A stretch of 38,957 bases of DNA from Bacteroidetes bacterium 24-39-8 (GCA_002256765.1 NCHJ01000013.1:1-38957); one strand, 5' to 3'. Counted from the first letter of the stretch, positions 16,325 to 26,030 are shown. Notes: a model not told the origin generated them from the sequence alone. Numbers and translations are program-made.

Positions 16325-16341
16325 TAACCCAGTTTGGGTTA
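16325..16341. promoter_or_regulatory. Inverted repeat in the tlpA/cytochrome divergent region (possible operator)
   Basis: TAACCCA (16325-16331) and TGGGTTA (16335-16341) form a perfect 7-bp inverted repeat around GTT. It is centred about 100 bp from both divergent starts, with no T-run, so an operator is more likely than a terminator. No regulator family is assigned. Confidence 0.35.
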
Positions 16342-16424
16342 AATGTTAGCAAATACCAAGTACCAGTTTTTCAGATTTATAAGCTATTTTTAACCCTATA
16401 ATCGCCCACTACAAAACCAACGCT

Positions 16425-18665
16425 TTGAATAGGCAAATCAAAACCTTAATTGGTATCATTTTATTTGTTCTTGTTTTTGCAGGAACCATGCAATATTGCA
16501 AACCTTCTGACAATGACGCTACTGCATTAGCAGCTTTACCCAATGCCTATATTGGCGCTGAAAAATGTCAGAGTTGCCACGCAAAAGAATATACAGATTG
16601 GAAACAATCGGATCACTTTAAAGCCATGCAGGAACCAACGGATTCTGCCGTTTTGGGTAATTTCAATAATGCATCGCTGCAAGCTGATGGTGTTTCTTCT
16701 CGTTTTTTTAAAAAAGATGGTAAGTACTTTCTAAATACCCAAGGTGAAGATGGACTCAACCATGACTATCCTGTAAAATATACTTTTGGACATTTTCCTT
16801 TACAACAATACTTGATTGAATTTCCAGATGGAAAAATGCAAGTAACTAGACAGAGTTGGGATAGCCGTGATAAAAAATGGTTTCAGCAATATAAGGGTCA
16901 GCAAATTCATTACAAAGATTGGTTGCATTGGACGGGGAATGCACAGAATTGGAATACCATGTGTGCTGAATGCCATAGTACCAATCTGAAGAAAAATTAT
17001 GACCTAGAAAAAGATAGTTATCAAACCAGTTATGACTTACTCACTGTCAGCTGTGAAGCCTGCCATGGACCAGGAGAGCAACACGTAAAATATATTAATG
17101 GCAAGGATTATCAAGCAGGAAATAAACAACCCAACTCGCTCTTATTATTAGCTAAAAACACCAAACAATTAGACCAGATCAATGCTTGCGCTCCTTGTCA
17201 TGCTGTGCAAAGCAATGTGGCAGCGGATAAGATAGCCAGTAGTGAATTATTAGACAACCATATTCCCACTGTTCCAAATACAGAGCGTTTTCATGCCGAC
17301 GGGCAAGTAAACGAGGAAGATTATAACTATGCCTCTTTTTTACAAAGTAAAATGTTTGCCAGAGGTGTACAATGTAGTAGTTGCCATAATCCACATTCTG
17401 GCAAATTGGTTTTACCTGGCAACCTTACTTGTTTGCAATGTCATGCCAAGACCTTTGATGAACCATCGCATCATTTTCATACTATTAACACAGCTGGTGC
17501 TGCTTGTGTCAACTGCCACGCACCTGCAAAAAACTATATGGGCAATGACAGTAGGCATGACCATAGTTTTAGGGTACCTAGACCCGATATGAGTGTACAA
17601 TACAGTACCCCCAATGCCTGTAATAATTGCCACCAAGACAAACCTGCCAAATGGGCCTCAGATGCTGTGACTAAATGGTATGGACCAAATAGAAAATACA
17701 GTTATGTTGAAGACCTGATTCCAGGTAGCCGTTTGAACAATCAAAGCGAGCCACATTTGCTTCGCTTATTACAAGACAGTACAACTCCAAATATTATCAA
17801 AGCTACTGCCATCAATTACTTAGGTGGCACTGCCTTTCCAAATAGCATGAGTGTCTTAATGGAATCCTTGCAATCACCCGATGCTCAAATTAGATATGAA
17901 ACTTTGAGAAGTTTGCAAGCCTATCCCAAAAACAATATGAATTTGGGTGCTATTGCAGCTATGCTCAAAGATATAGTAAGGGCTGTTCGGATTGCTGCAG
18001 CTGATCTAGTGGGTAGCATGGGTAAGAACGTTCAAGTTCCTGAAGAGTATCAAGCAGCTTACCAATCTGCAAAAACTGAATTGGAAAAAAACTTGTTGCA
18101 TCAAGCCGATTTTGCACACGGAAATATTGGTATTGCCGATCATTATCAAAGAGCTGGAGAATTTGCAAATGCAGAAAAATTCTATTTAAGGGCTTTGAAA
18201 AAAGACAGCTTGGCCAACCTTGCAAGACTTAATTTGGCTGTTACTTATAATTTGCAGGGTAAGAACCAGGACGCCATTCAAATATTACAATTGGCCGTTA
18301 AAACAGATCCTAAAAATGACAGGGCTTGGTATAATCTTGGACTATTATACAATGAACTTAAAGACAACAACAACGCGGCAATATCTTTTGAAAAAGCCAT
18401 TCAATTAAATAGCCAGAATAGTAGGTTGTATTATAACTATGGCTTACTCCTACAACAAATGGGCAAGGGCGACAAGGCAGCATTGGCGTTGGAACAGGGC
18501 TTAAAATCATTTCCGCAAGAAGAATCATTACACTACGCCATAGCCTATATATATCTACAAAACAGTAGACCAGACAAAGCCAGAACGCATGTTATGTATT
18601 TGAAGCAAGTAAACCCCAATAACCCAGAATACCAGCAATTATTTTCTGGATTGGGCATCAAGTAA
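16425..18665 (+). CDS. Octahaem c-type cytochrome with C-terminal TPR repeats
   Basis: 746 residues. The start is TTG at 16425: there is no in-frame ATG between the upstream stop (16380-16382) and this codon, and the N-terminus KTLIGIILFVLVFAGTMQYC is a good export signal or membrane anchor. Eight CXXCH haem motifs begin at Cys48, 180, 210, 255, 317, 336, 361 and 399 (CQSCH, CAECH, CEACH, CAPCH, CSSCH, CLQCH, CVNCH, CNNCH). Residues about 440-560 resemble HEAT-like helices (NYLGGTAFPNSMSVLMESLQ), and about 565-735 hold at least four TPR units (AWYNLGLLYNELKDNNNAAISFEKAI). It is an envelope electron-transfer or haem-redox protein with a scaffold domain; the substrate is unknown. It abuts the convergent alanine dehydrogenase by one base. 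Confidence 0.88.
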   Translation: MNRQIKTLIGIILFVLVFAGTMQYCKPSDNDATALAALPNAYIGAEKCQSCHAKEYTDWKQSDHFKAMQEPTDSAVLGNFNNASLQADGVSSRFFKKDGKYFLNTQGEDGLNHDYPVKYTFGHFPLQQYLIEFPDGKMQVTRQSWDSRDKKWFQQYKGQQIHYKDWLHWTGNAQNWNTMCAECHSTNLKKNYDLEKDSYQTSYDLLTVSCEACHGPGEQHVKYINGKDYQAGNKQPNSLLLLAKNTKQLDQINACAPCHAVQSNVAADKIASSELLDNHIPTVPNTERFHADGQVNEEDYNYASFLQSKMFARGVQCSSCHNPHSGKLVLPGNLTCLQCHAKTFDEPSHHFHTINTAGAACVNCHAPAKNYMGNDSRHDHSFRVPRPDMSVQYSTPNACNNCHQDKPAKWASDAVTKWYGPNRKYSYVEDLIPGSRLNNQSEPHLLRLLQDSTTPNIIKATAINYLGGTAFPNSMSVLMESLQSPDAQIRYETLRSLQAYPKNNMNLGAIAAMLKDIVRAVRIAAADLVGSMGKNVQVPEEYQAAYQSAKTELEKNLLHQADFAHGNIGIADHYQRAGEFANAEKFYLRALKKDSLANLARLNLAVTYNLQGKNQDAIQILQLAVKTDPKNDRAWYNLGLLYNELKDNNNAAISFEKAIQLNSQNSRLYYNYGLLLQQMGKGDKAALALEQGLKSFPQEESLHYAIAYIYLQNSRPDKARTHVMYLKQVNPNNPEYQQLFSGLGIK

Positions 18666-18666
18666 A

Positions 18667-19881
18667 CTATCGCCTAGAGGCAATGAGTAAGTTTAGATCT
18701 GTAAATTTCAGGTTGAATTTTTGACTGATATAGATATCGGTTAGTGAACCTTTAAACAAATAAATGCCTTCTCTTAGGTTGAAGTTATGCCAAACCATTT
18801 CTTCCAATCCGCCCTCATCACTGACTTCTAAAATCAATGGCATCAATACATTACTGATGGCTTGACTAGCTGTGCGTGCAAAGCCACTAGGAATATTGGG
18901 TACACAGTAATGGATTACATCGTGTTTTAAAAAGGTAGGATGCTCATGACTGGTGAGTTCACTGGTTTCAAAACAACCACCACGGTCAATGGCTACGTCT
19001 ATGATAATGCTTCCTGGTCGCATGGCTGCTACCATTTCTTCACTCACCACCACAGGAGCCCTACCATATTCATTGCTAAGTGCTCCTACCGCAACTTCAC
19101 AAGTTTTTAATTGCTTGGATAAAATTCTAGGTTCCAAAACAGAGGTCCAAATTCTTTGTCCCAAATTGTTTTGTAATTGTTTGAGGCGTGTTACATTATT
19201 ATCAAAGACTTTTACAGAAGCGCCCAAGGCAAGTGCATTTCTGGTAGCAAATTCTCCTACTATCCCTGCCCCAACTATCACAACCTTAGTAGGCGGAATA
19301 CCACTAATACCCCCTAACAAAACGCCCTTTCCTTTATTGAAACTACTAAGGTACTGACCAGCAATCAACATAACCGCACTTCCGGCAATTTCGCTCATAC
19401 TGCGCACAATGGGATATGCACCACTATCGTCTTTGAAATTTTCAAATCTGAGTGCTGTTATGCGTTTAGACATCATGTGTTCAATATGATGTTTTTTGAG
19501 CGCGGATAAATGTATGGGAGAAATAATGGTTTGATTCATTTGCAAAAAGGGCAGGTCTTCCTCTACAGGTGGTGCACTTTTTACTAGTAAAGGCGCTTGA
19601 TACACTTCTGACTTGTCATAGACAATTCTAGCACCAGCTTCTGCATAATCTTTATCAGTATAATTACTACCCTCTCCCGCCTTGTGTTCTACAGTTACAT
19701 GGTTGCCATTGGCTACCAATACTCCCACTGCATCAGGTGTAAGCGCAATTCGGTTTTCCTGAAAAGCTATTTCTTTGGGCAATCCAATAAACAGTTTTTC
19801 TCCTGGGGCTTTCACATCCAGGGTTTCTTCCATGGTTTCGTACAAAAAAGAAGCACTGATGGAAGGTTTTGAAGTGGCCAT
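18667..19881 (-). CDS. ald: Alanine dehydrogenase
   Basis: 404 residues, cytoplasmic; interconverts alanine and pyruvate plus ammonia with NAD. Features of the Ald/PntA family: FIGLPKEIAFQENRIALTPDAV near residue 32, SPIHLSALKKHH, the NAD-binding motif VVIVGAGIVGEFATRNALALGASV and DVAIDRGGCFETSELTSHEHPTF, which carries the DQGG-like active-site loop. A 30-residue N-terminal extension before IGLPKE and a longer C-terminal tail match the Bacteroidota form. Some relatives act as transhydrogenase alpha subunits, but no beta subunit gene is nearby, so alanine dehydrogenase is preferred. tsaE lies 44 bases upstream in the same direction. Confidence 0.88.
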   Translation of the reverse strand: MATSKPSISASFLYETMEETLDVKAPGEKLFIGLPKEIAFQENRIALTPDAVGVLVANGNHVTVEHKAGEGSNYTDKDYAEAGARIVYDKSEVYQAPLLVKSAPPVEEDLPFLQMNQTIISPIHLSALKKHHIEHMMSKRITALRFENFKDDSGAYPIVRSMSEIAGSAVMLIAGQYLSSFNKGKGVLLGGISGIPPTKVVIVGAGIVGEFATRNALALGASVKVFDNNVTRLKQLQNNLGQRIWTSVLEPRILSKQLKTCEVAVGALSNEYGRAPVVVSEEMVAAMRPGSIIIDVAIDRGGCFETSELTSHEHPTFLKHDVIHYCVPNIPSGFARTASQAISNVLMPLILEVSDEGGLEEMVWHNFNLREGIYLFKGSLTDIYISQKFNLKFTDLNLLIASRR

Positions 19882-19925
19882 AAGTCAGATTGGTTGTATG
19901 AACGGGTTAATAGGTCTACTTAAAA

Positions 19926-20342
19926 TTACTCGTTTTCGGTGTATAGACGTCGCATTTTCTGGTCCAAGACTTCCATATGCAATTCAAAACAGTTCTCTGG
20001 CAAGAGTCCTTCTGCTTTTTCAGGCCATTCTATCAAACATAGATTACCAGAGTCCAAAGCGTCTTCTACCCCAGCCTGTATAGCTTCTTCCTCGCTTTTG
20101 AGCCTATACCAATCCATATGATAGATGGTTCCAGCTTCCCTGCTTAGGTATTCATTAATAATACCATAACTAGGACTACTCACCGTGTTTTCTACACCTA
20201 ATTCTTGACACAATGCATGAATAAAACTGGTCTTGCCAGTACCCATGGGCGCACGGAAAATCCAAACCTTGTGTTTTTTGCCCTCCTTCCATGCCACTTT
20301 GGCTACCGCCCCAATTTGTTCCAATTCAAAAATTGCATCCAT
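19926..20342 (-). CDS. tsaE: tRNA threonylcarbamoyladenosine biosynthesis ATPase TsaE
   Basis: 138 residues, the normal TsaE length. It is the ATPase of the TsaB-TsaD-TsaE complex that makes t6A37 on ANN-decoding tRNAs, in the cytoplasm. Motifs: Walker A GTGKTS (34-39), SSPSYGIINEY (switch region, usually SPTF), YHMDWYRL and CLIEWPEKAEGLLP. The ATG at 20342 is preceded by an exact TATCTTTG element (20354-20347 on the minus strand) only four bases away, which supports this start and suggests a leaderless or nearly leaderless mRNA. It probably shares a transcript with ald. Confidence 0.94.
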   Translation of the reverse strand: MDAIFELEQIGAVAKVAWKEGKKHKVWIFRAPMGTGKTSFIHALCQELGVENTVSSPSYGIINEYLSREAGTIYHMDWYRLKSEEEAIQAGVEDALDSGNLCLIEWPEKAEGLLPENCFELHMEVLDQKMRRLYTENE

Positions 20343-20346
20343 GATT

Positions 20347-20354
20347 CAAAGATA
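20347..20354 (-). promoter_or_regulatory. Bacteroidota -7 element of tsaE
   Basis: TATCTTTG on the minus strand matches TAnnTTTG and ends four bases before the tsaE ATG. No convincing -33 TTTG is found 19 bases further upstream. Confidence 0.5.
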
Positions 20355-20426
20355 AATACAAAGAATTTGACACCATGATGTAAAAATATTCATCCTGATT
20401 CGAAAGCAGACCCCTTGCAGTTACAG

Positions 20427-20434
20427 TACCTTTG
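20427..20434 (+). promoter_or_regulatory. Bacteroidota -7 element of the P1B ATPase gene
   Basis: TACCTTTG matches TAnnTTTG. It ends five bases before ATG 20440, so the transcript would begin at or next to that codon. No clear -33 element is seen. If translation begins at ATG 20467 instead, the leader would be about 27 bases. Confidence 0.5.
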
Positions 20435-20439
20435 CAACT

Positions 20440-22596
20440 ATGACATCAGCAGAAAAACAACCCAGCATGGAAAAAGTGAATTGGAAGGTAGAAGGTATGA
20501 GTTGTACCAATTGTGCGCTTACAGTAAACAAATATCTAACTGGCAAGGGCATGCATGAAGTGCAAATTAATTTCATGGGAGGTGACTTAAGCTTTGAAAC
20601 TATTGAAGGAACAGATAAAAAAGCATTGGCCAAGGGTATTGAAGGATTGGGTTATCATGTAATTACCGGAGAAGAAACGGATCAACAAAAACCAAAGAAA
20701 CTATTCCAAAATCATTTTCAAAGATTCTTATTCTGTATTGTTTTTACAGCTCCATTGCTGTTGCACATGATACCCGGAGTGCATATTCATTTTTTGATGA
20801 ATCCCTTTGTACAATTGGGTCTTACCATTCCAGTATTTATTGTGGGGATGGATTTTTTTGGAAGAAGTGCTTGGCATAGTTTAATGAAAGGCATCCCCAA
20901 CATGAATGTGTTGATTGCTATTGGTGCTATTGCTGCATTTGGCTATAGTTTATATGGTACCATTATTGGGGAGGCGGCTAATTACATGTTTTATGAGACT
21001 GCTGCCACCATTCTAACCTTAGTATTCCTTGGCAATTGGATGGAAGACAAGTCAGTAGAAACTACACAAACAGCACTTAAAAAATTGGTGGTTTCTAAAA
21101 AGCAAATGGCCAATATGATTGCTTATGATGACCAACACCAAGAACATGTTTTTCCGGTAGAAACTGGTGCATTAAAAGTGGGTGACCTGGTATTGATTGG
21201 CAATGGAGAAGCCGTGCCCATGGATTGCAAAGTCTTGTGGGGAGACGCTTCTGTAGACGAGTCCATTATTACAGGAGAAAGTACACCCGTTGAAAAGAAA
21301 ATGCACGATATGCTTATTGGTGGATCAGTTGTGTCTTCTGGAACCTTAAAAGCGTATATCACAGCTGTAGGAGAAAATACGGTATTGGCCAATATTTTAA
21401 AACTTGTCAAAGCGGCACAAACAGAGAAGCCACCCATTCAACAACTAGCCGATAGAATCAGTGCCATTTTTGTTCCTGCAGTTATTAGTCTTGCCTTACT
21501 AACAATTCTTGGAAACTATTTTATTGGAGACCTCCCATTCTCTGAAAGTTTGTTAAGAGGCATTGCAGTACTAGTCATTTCTTGCCCCTGTGCCATGGGG
21601 CTTGCTACTCCTGCTGCCATTGCAGTTGGTTTGGGAAGGGCCGCACGCAATGGGGTCTTGTTTAAAAACGCCAAAAGCCTTGAAATTTTTAAACAGATCA
21701 AACAAGTTGTCTTTGATAAAACAGGTACTTTAACAACGGGTCAATTTACTGTGGCAAATTTTAAAGCAATTGAAAATATTGCCGATAATGACGAATCCCA
21801 GTTTAAGAGAATTGCTTTTTCACTTGAAAAATATTCTAACCATCCTATTGCAAAAAGTATCAGTAAAACCTGGAAGGTAAAAGACGATATCCGCTGGGCC
21901 AAGGTAGAAGAAATCAAGGGTTTGGGTATGCGCGCTATTGATAAATCAGGTAATGAATATCAAGCAGTATCCTTTAAAGGCATTTCTAATATTCACCATG
22001 ACCATAGTCATAACGTATACATCACTAGAAACGCTGAACTCTTGGGATGGATTGATGTGGTAGATGAAATTAGACCAGAAGCAGCACAGGTGATAGAGCA
22101 ATTGCGCTCGGCAGGCATCAGAACCATTTTGCTCAGTGGCGATGGTAAAGCCAAATGCGAACAGGTGGCCAATACATTACATATTGACGAATGGTTGGCA
22201 GAACAAAGCCCCGAACAAAAATTAGAAGCCATTGCTAATTTTAATAAACACGAACCTACTGCCATGGTTGGCGATGGTATCAATGACGCTCCTGCCCTTG
22301 CAAAAGCAACGGTAGGGATTTCATTGAGCGATGCTTCTCATATTGCCATGCAAACTGCGCAAGTGGTTTTGATGAACCATGGATTAAAAAATCTTCCTCT
22401 AGCATTGGGTTTGGGTAAGCATACATATAGGACCATTCAAGAGAACTTGTTCTGGGCATTTATCTACAATATTGTTGCCATACCAGTTGCCGCATTGGGT
22501 TATTTGAGCCCCGGTTTTGGCGCCTTGGTAATGGGCTTGAGCGATGTGGTTTTGGCCATTAACAGTATCCGTCTGAACTATAAAAAAGTAAGTTAG
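20440..22596 (+). CDS. Heavy-metal (copper-type) P1B ATPase
   Basis: 718 residues. One N-terminal HMA domain with GMSCTNC (Cys22, Cys25), then eight expected membrane segments. Motifs: actuator TGES, metal-site CPC (Cys382, Cys384), phosphorylated Asp426 in DKTGTLTTG, nucleotide-domain His468 in SNHPIAKSI and hinge GDGINDAPA (about 611-619). FIYN in helix 7 and MGLSDVVLAINSIRL in helix 8 are of the copper-exporter type, but the usual second Ser of helix 8 (MxxSS) is Asp. Export of Cu+ from the cytoplasm is the likely role. ATG 20467 (MEKVNWKVEGMSC) is an alternative start that keeps the whole HMA domain. recQ follows with no gap. Confidence 0.91.
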   Translation: MTSAEKQPSMEKVNWKVEGMSCTNCALTVNKYLTGKGMHEVQINFMGGDLSFETIEGTDKKALAKGIEGLGYHVITGEETDQQKPKKLFQNHFQRFLFCIVFTAPLLLHMIPGVHIHFLMNPFVQLGLTIPVFIVGMDFFGRSAWHSLMKGIPNMNVLIAIGAIAAFGYSLYGTIIGEAANYMFYETAATILTLVFLGNWMEDKSVETTQTALKKLVVSKKQMANMIAYDDQHQEHVFPVETGALKVGDLVLIGNGEAVPMDCKVLWGDASVDESIITGESTPVEKKMHDMLIGGSVVSSGTLKAYITAVGENTVLANILKLVKAAQTEKPPIQQLADRISAIFVPAVISLALLTILGNYFIGDLPFSESLLRGIAVLVISCPCAMGLATPAAIAVGLGRAARNGVLFKNAKSLEIFKQIKQVVFDKTGTLTTGQFTVANFKAIENIADNDESQFKRIAFSLEKYSNHPIAKSISKTWKVKDDIRWAKVEEIKGLGMRAIDKSGNEYQAVSFKGISNIHHDHSHNVYITRNAELLGWIDVVDEIRPEAAQVIEQLRSAGIRTILLSGDGKAKCEQVANTLHIDEWLAEQSPEQKLEAIANFNKHEPTAMVGDGINDAPALAKATVGISLSDASHIAMQTAQVVLMNHGLKNLPLALGLGKHTYRTIQENLFWAFIYNIVAIPVAALGYLSPGFGALVMGLSDVVLAINSIRLNYKKVS

Positions 22597-24501
22597 ATGC
22601 AGGTATCCCCTTTGCAAATCCTGCAAAAGTATTGGGGTCATAACCAATTCAGACCTACGCAGGAATCTATTATCCAAACGGTACTTGCAAAAAAAGACGT
22701 CCTAGCTTTATTGCCTACAGGAGGTGGTAAATCCATCTGCTTTCAAGTACCTGCCATGTTACTAGAGGGTGTATGTATTGTGGTAAGCCCATTAATTGCA
22801 TTGATGAAAGATCAGGCTGAAAACCTGACCAATAAAGGAATTCCTGCAGCTACTATTCACAGTGGCATGAATTATCATGAAGTGAAAATGGTTTTACAAA
22901 ATGCGGTTCATGGCGATTATAAATTTTTATACCTCTCACCTGAAAGATTAGAGACAAAGGTTTTTAAAGAATACCTAGCCTTGATGCATGTGAGTTTATT
23001 GGCTATTGATGAAGCGCACTGCGTTTCACAATGGGGCTATGATTTTAGACCAACCTATTTACGCATTGCTACTATTAGAGAATCACTACCCGGTGTTCCC
23101 TTAATAGCCCTTACAGCATCGGCTACGCCCATTGTTCAAAAGGATATTTTGGCCAAGCTAGAAATGAGTATAGCAGAAGTATTTCACCAGTCTTTTAATA
23201 AACCAAATCTCTCTTACAGTGTATTTAAAGTAGATAGCAAAATTGCCAAACTGGTAGAGATCTTGCAAAAAGTAACAGGGTCTGGAATTGTCTATTGCAA
23301 TAGCAGAAAACAGACAAAAAATATTGCTTACTTATTAGGCTTACAAGGAATTGAAGCAGATTTTTATCACGCAGGTTTGGACGCAGAAGAACGTAGCAAA
23401 AAGCAAGATGACTGGATTAATAATAGAACTCGAATCATGGCTTGCACCAATGCATTTGGATTGGGTATTGACAAACCAGATGTAAGAACTGTAGTCCATT
23501 ATGACGCACCTGAATGCTTGGAAAACTATTACCAGGAAGCAGGAAGAGCGGGTAGAGACGGGCAAAAATCCTATGCCATTTTATTGTACCAAACTGAAGA
23601 CCTTCTTGCATTAGAATCCATGCCAGACAAGAGGTACCCACCTATTGCTAGCATTAGAAAAGTGTACCAAGAACTGGCCAATTACTTGCAACTTCCTGTT
23701 GGCTTGGGCGAGGGGCAATATTTTGATTTTGACCTTAGTAATTTTTGTAGCAATTTTCAGTTAGACCCTCATTTAGTAACTGCCGTTTTAAAGATTTTAG
23801 AACAGGAAGGGCATTGTAGTTTTTCAGAAAAGATATTTTTACCAACCCAAGTTCAGTTTACAACCAACAACCAAGAACTTAGGGAATTTGAAGCGCTTCA
23901 TCCACCATTGGAAGACCTGATTAAAATACTACTGAGAACCTATGAAGGCATTTTTAGTTTTCAAACCAGTATCAATGAAAATAGGCTTTCCATTTATTTA
24001 AAAAAACCAATAACCTTAATTCAAGAACAACTCTTACAATTAAAGGCTTTTGGAATTATTGAATACTTACCAAAAAAAGAAAGTCCACAAATTCATTTTT
24101 TGCTCAACCGAGCATCGGCTGATTACTTGTTGATTGACCAAGATCATTATTTGGCCAGAAAAGAACAGTATAGGCAAAGACTTGTAGCTTTTATAGACTT
24201 TATTCAAAAAGATCAGGGTTGTAGAAGTAATAGTATTACCCAGTATTTTGGAGAAGCAACAGATAAAGCATGTGGTATCTGTGACAATTGCTTAAATAAG
24301 AAAAAAACTAAACTAAATAAAACCCAGTTTACTGAAATAGAGACTTTGATTAAATCTTTATGGTCCAATCCTTTTCCTGTAAATCAATTAATGCTAGAAC
24401 TGGACCCTACCAAAGAAGCACAAATTTGGGAGGTCTTACAATTTATGATAGCCGAAGGGCTGATTAAAATTGATGAACAGGGCCTGGTCTCCAAACGCTA
24501 A
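22597..24501 (+). CDS. recQ: ATP-dependent DNA helicase RecQ
   Basis: 634 residues; a 3'-5' DNA helicase for recombination and repair. Helicase motifs: Gln/0 region FRPTQESII (18-26), Walker A TGGGKS (41-46), DEAH (138-141) in AIDEAHCVSQWGYDFRPTY, TASATP and the motif VI region QEAGRAGRDG. The RecQ zinc module is present (Cys542, Cys559, Cys562, Cys565). The winged-helix region is divergent and no clear HRDC domain follows. The ATG directly follows the ATPase stop codon, so the two genes are co-transcribed although their functions are unrelated. Its stop overlaps the stop of the convergent gene by four bases. Confidence 0.93.
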   Translation: MQVSPLQILQKYWGHNQFRPTQESIIQTVLAKKDVLALLPTGGGKSICFQVPAMLLEGVCIVVSPLIALMKDQAENLTNKGIPAATIHSGMNYHEVKMVLQNAVHGDYKFLYLSPERLETKVFKEYLALMHVSLLAIDEAHCVSQWGYDFRPTYLRIATIRESLPGVPLIALTASATPIVQKDILAKLEMSIAEVFHQSFNKPNLSYSVFKVDSKIAKLVEILQKVTGSGIVYCNSRKQTKNIAYLLGLQGIEADFYHAGLDAEERSKKQDDWINNRTRIMACTNAFGLGIDKPDVRTVVHYDAPECLENYYQEAGRAGRDGQKSYAILLYQTEDLLALESMPDKRYPPIASIRKVYQELANYLQLPVGLGEGQYFDFDLSNFCSNFQLDPHLVTAVLKILEQEGHCSFSEKIFLPTQVQFTTNNQELREFEALHPPLEDLIKILLRTYEGIFSFQTSINENRLSIYLKKPITLIQEQLLQLKAFGIIEYLPKKESPQIHFLLNRASADYLLIDQDHYLARKEQYRQRLVAFIDFIQKDQGCRSNSITQYFGEATDKACGICDNCLNKKKTKLNKTQFTEIETLIKSLWSNPFPVNQLMLELDPTKEAQIWEVLQFMIAEGLIKIDEQGLVSKR

Positions 24502-26030
24502 TACTTTCTTTTACTGGTTCTACCCCCAAGACCCAAAGCACCCAATAAAGACCTAGTGATCATTACGGCCGCGGTTCTACCAACTGACTTTACCACTGGA
24601 TTGTCAAAAAAACTTTCTTCTTTAGCCGCTCCTTTTTTGGGCTTTTCTGCTTCCACTTCTGCCTGCTTTTCAGCAGCTTCTGCTAATTTGGCTTCTAGAA
24701 TTTCATAAGCACTTTGGGAATTCACCACCTCCTTGTATTTGTGAACCAATTTACTTTTGCCAACCAGCGCATCTATTTCCGGATCTGATAATACATCCAT
24801 TCTACTAGATGGAGGGCAAAGCATGGTATGCACCAAGGGTGTTGGAATACCTTTCTCATTCAATAGTGTTACAAAAGCTTCACCAATACCCATTTGTGTT
24901 AAGAGCTCATCTGTTTTATAAAAATCAGATTCAGGAAAATTCTCCGCTGCTTGTTTAATGGTCTTTCTATCAGCAGCAGTAAATGCCCTGAGTGCGTGTT
25001 GTACTTTTAATCCCAACTGACCCAAGATAGCTGCTGGTATATCTTGCGGATTTTGTGTACAGAAAAAAATGCCAATGCCTTTTGACCTTATCAACTTGAT
25101 CACCGTTTCTAATTGCTGCAATAAGGCATCAGAAGCTTCTTGAAAAATCAAATGCGCTTCATCAATAAATAAAACCAATTTGGGTTTGTCCAAGTCTCCC
25201 TCTTCAGGACTACTAGCATATAATTCTGCCAATAATTGTAACATAAAAGTAGAGAAGAGTTTTGGTCTGTCTTGCATGTCGGTAACGCGCAAAATATTCA
25301 CCATTCCCCTACCGTCATCATTTATACGCATCAGGTCTTCTACCTCAAAACTTCTTTCACCAAAAAACACATCTGCCCCCTGCTGTTGCAATTCAATTAC
25401 TTTACGTAGTACGGTACCAGTAGATGTGGTAGAAATTTTTCCGTAAGATTTTTCTAATTCCGCCTTCCCTTCATTACCTACATATTGCAACACTTTTATA
25501 AAATCTTGCAAGTCTAATAGCGGCATTTGCTGATCATCGCAATATTTAAAAATCATAGCCACAACCCCACCCTGTGTATCATTCAAACCTAATATTTTGC
25601 TCAAGAGTACCGGGCCAAATTCTGTTACGGTAGCGCGTAGACGAACACCTTTCCCTTCATTAAGTGTCATTAGCTCTGTGGGATATGCGGCGGGTTGATA
25701 ACTGATATTCAACTTTTGGCATCTATCTGCCAATCTATCATTGAGCACACCTGAAGCAGCAATACCACTCAAGTCTCCCTTAATATCCATTAGTAAAACA
25801 GGTATACTATTATTGCTCAATATTTCTGAGATCACCTGCAAGGTCTTGGTCTTACCAGTACCCGTTGCTCCGGCAATCAGTCCATGTCTGTTAAGGGTTT
25901 TTAAAGGAATAAACACATCGGCGCCAGCCACTACTTCACCATTAAACATGCCTGCACCAATCTTAGCGTGCTCTCCTTTAAATTGATATCCTGCTTTAAC
26001 CGCATCTAGAAACTTTGATTGATCTGCCAT
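24498..26030 (-). CDS. DUF853 (YjgR/HerA-like) ATPase
   Basis: 510 residues. Walker A GATGTGKT (54-61) after PLKTLNRHGLIAGA, then LLMDIKGDLSGIA, Walker B LVLFIDEAHLIF, and FFCTQNPQDIPAAILGQLGLKVQHALRAFT, all characteristic of the YjgR/DUF853 group of HerA-FtsK-type ATPases. The C-terminus has a charged coiled segment (KLAEAAEKQAEVEAEKPKKG) and ends in a short hydrophobic stretch rich in Gly and Arg. The cellular role of YjgR proteins is not established; nucleic-acid translocation is assumed from the fold. It is convergent with recQ, overlapping four bases at the stops. Confidence 0.88.
   Translation of the reverse strand: MADQSKFLDAVKAGYQFKGEHAKIGAGMFNGEVVAGADVFIPLKTLNRHGLIAGATGTGKTKTLQVISEILSNNSIPVLLMDIKGDLSGIAASGVLNDRLADRCQKLNISYQPAAYPTELMTLNEGKGVRLRATVTEFGPVLLSKILGLNDTQGGVVAMIFKYCDDQQMPLLDLQDFIKVLQYVGNEGKAELEKSYGKISTTSTGTVLRKVIELQQQGADVFFGERSFEVEDLMRINDDGRGMVNILRVTDMQDRPKLFSTFMLQLLAELYASSPEEGDLDKPKLVLFIDEAHLIFQEASDALLQQLETVIKLIRSKGIGIFFCTQNPQDIPAAILGQLGLKVQHALRAFTAADRKTIKQAAENFPESDFYKTDELLTQMGIGEAFVTLLNEKGIPTPLVHTMLCPPSSRMDVLSDPEIDALVGKSKLVHKYKEVVNSQSAYEILEAKLAEAAEKQAEVEAEKPKKGAAKEESFFDNPVVKSVGRTAAVMITRSLLGALGLGGRTSKRKY

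Noticed and set aside
18953-19357. 134-codon plus-strand frame
   Set aside because: Antisense to alanine dehydrogenase, which has all family motifs.
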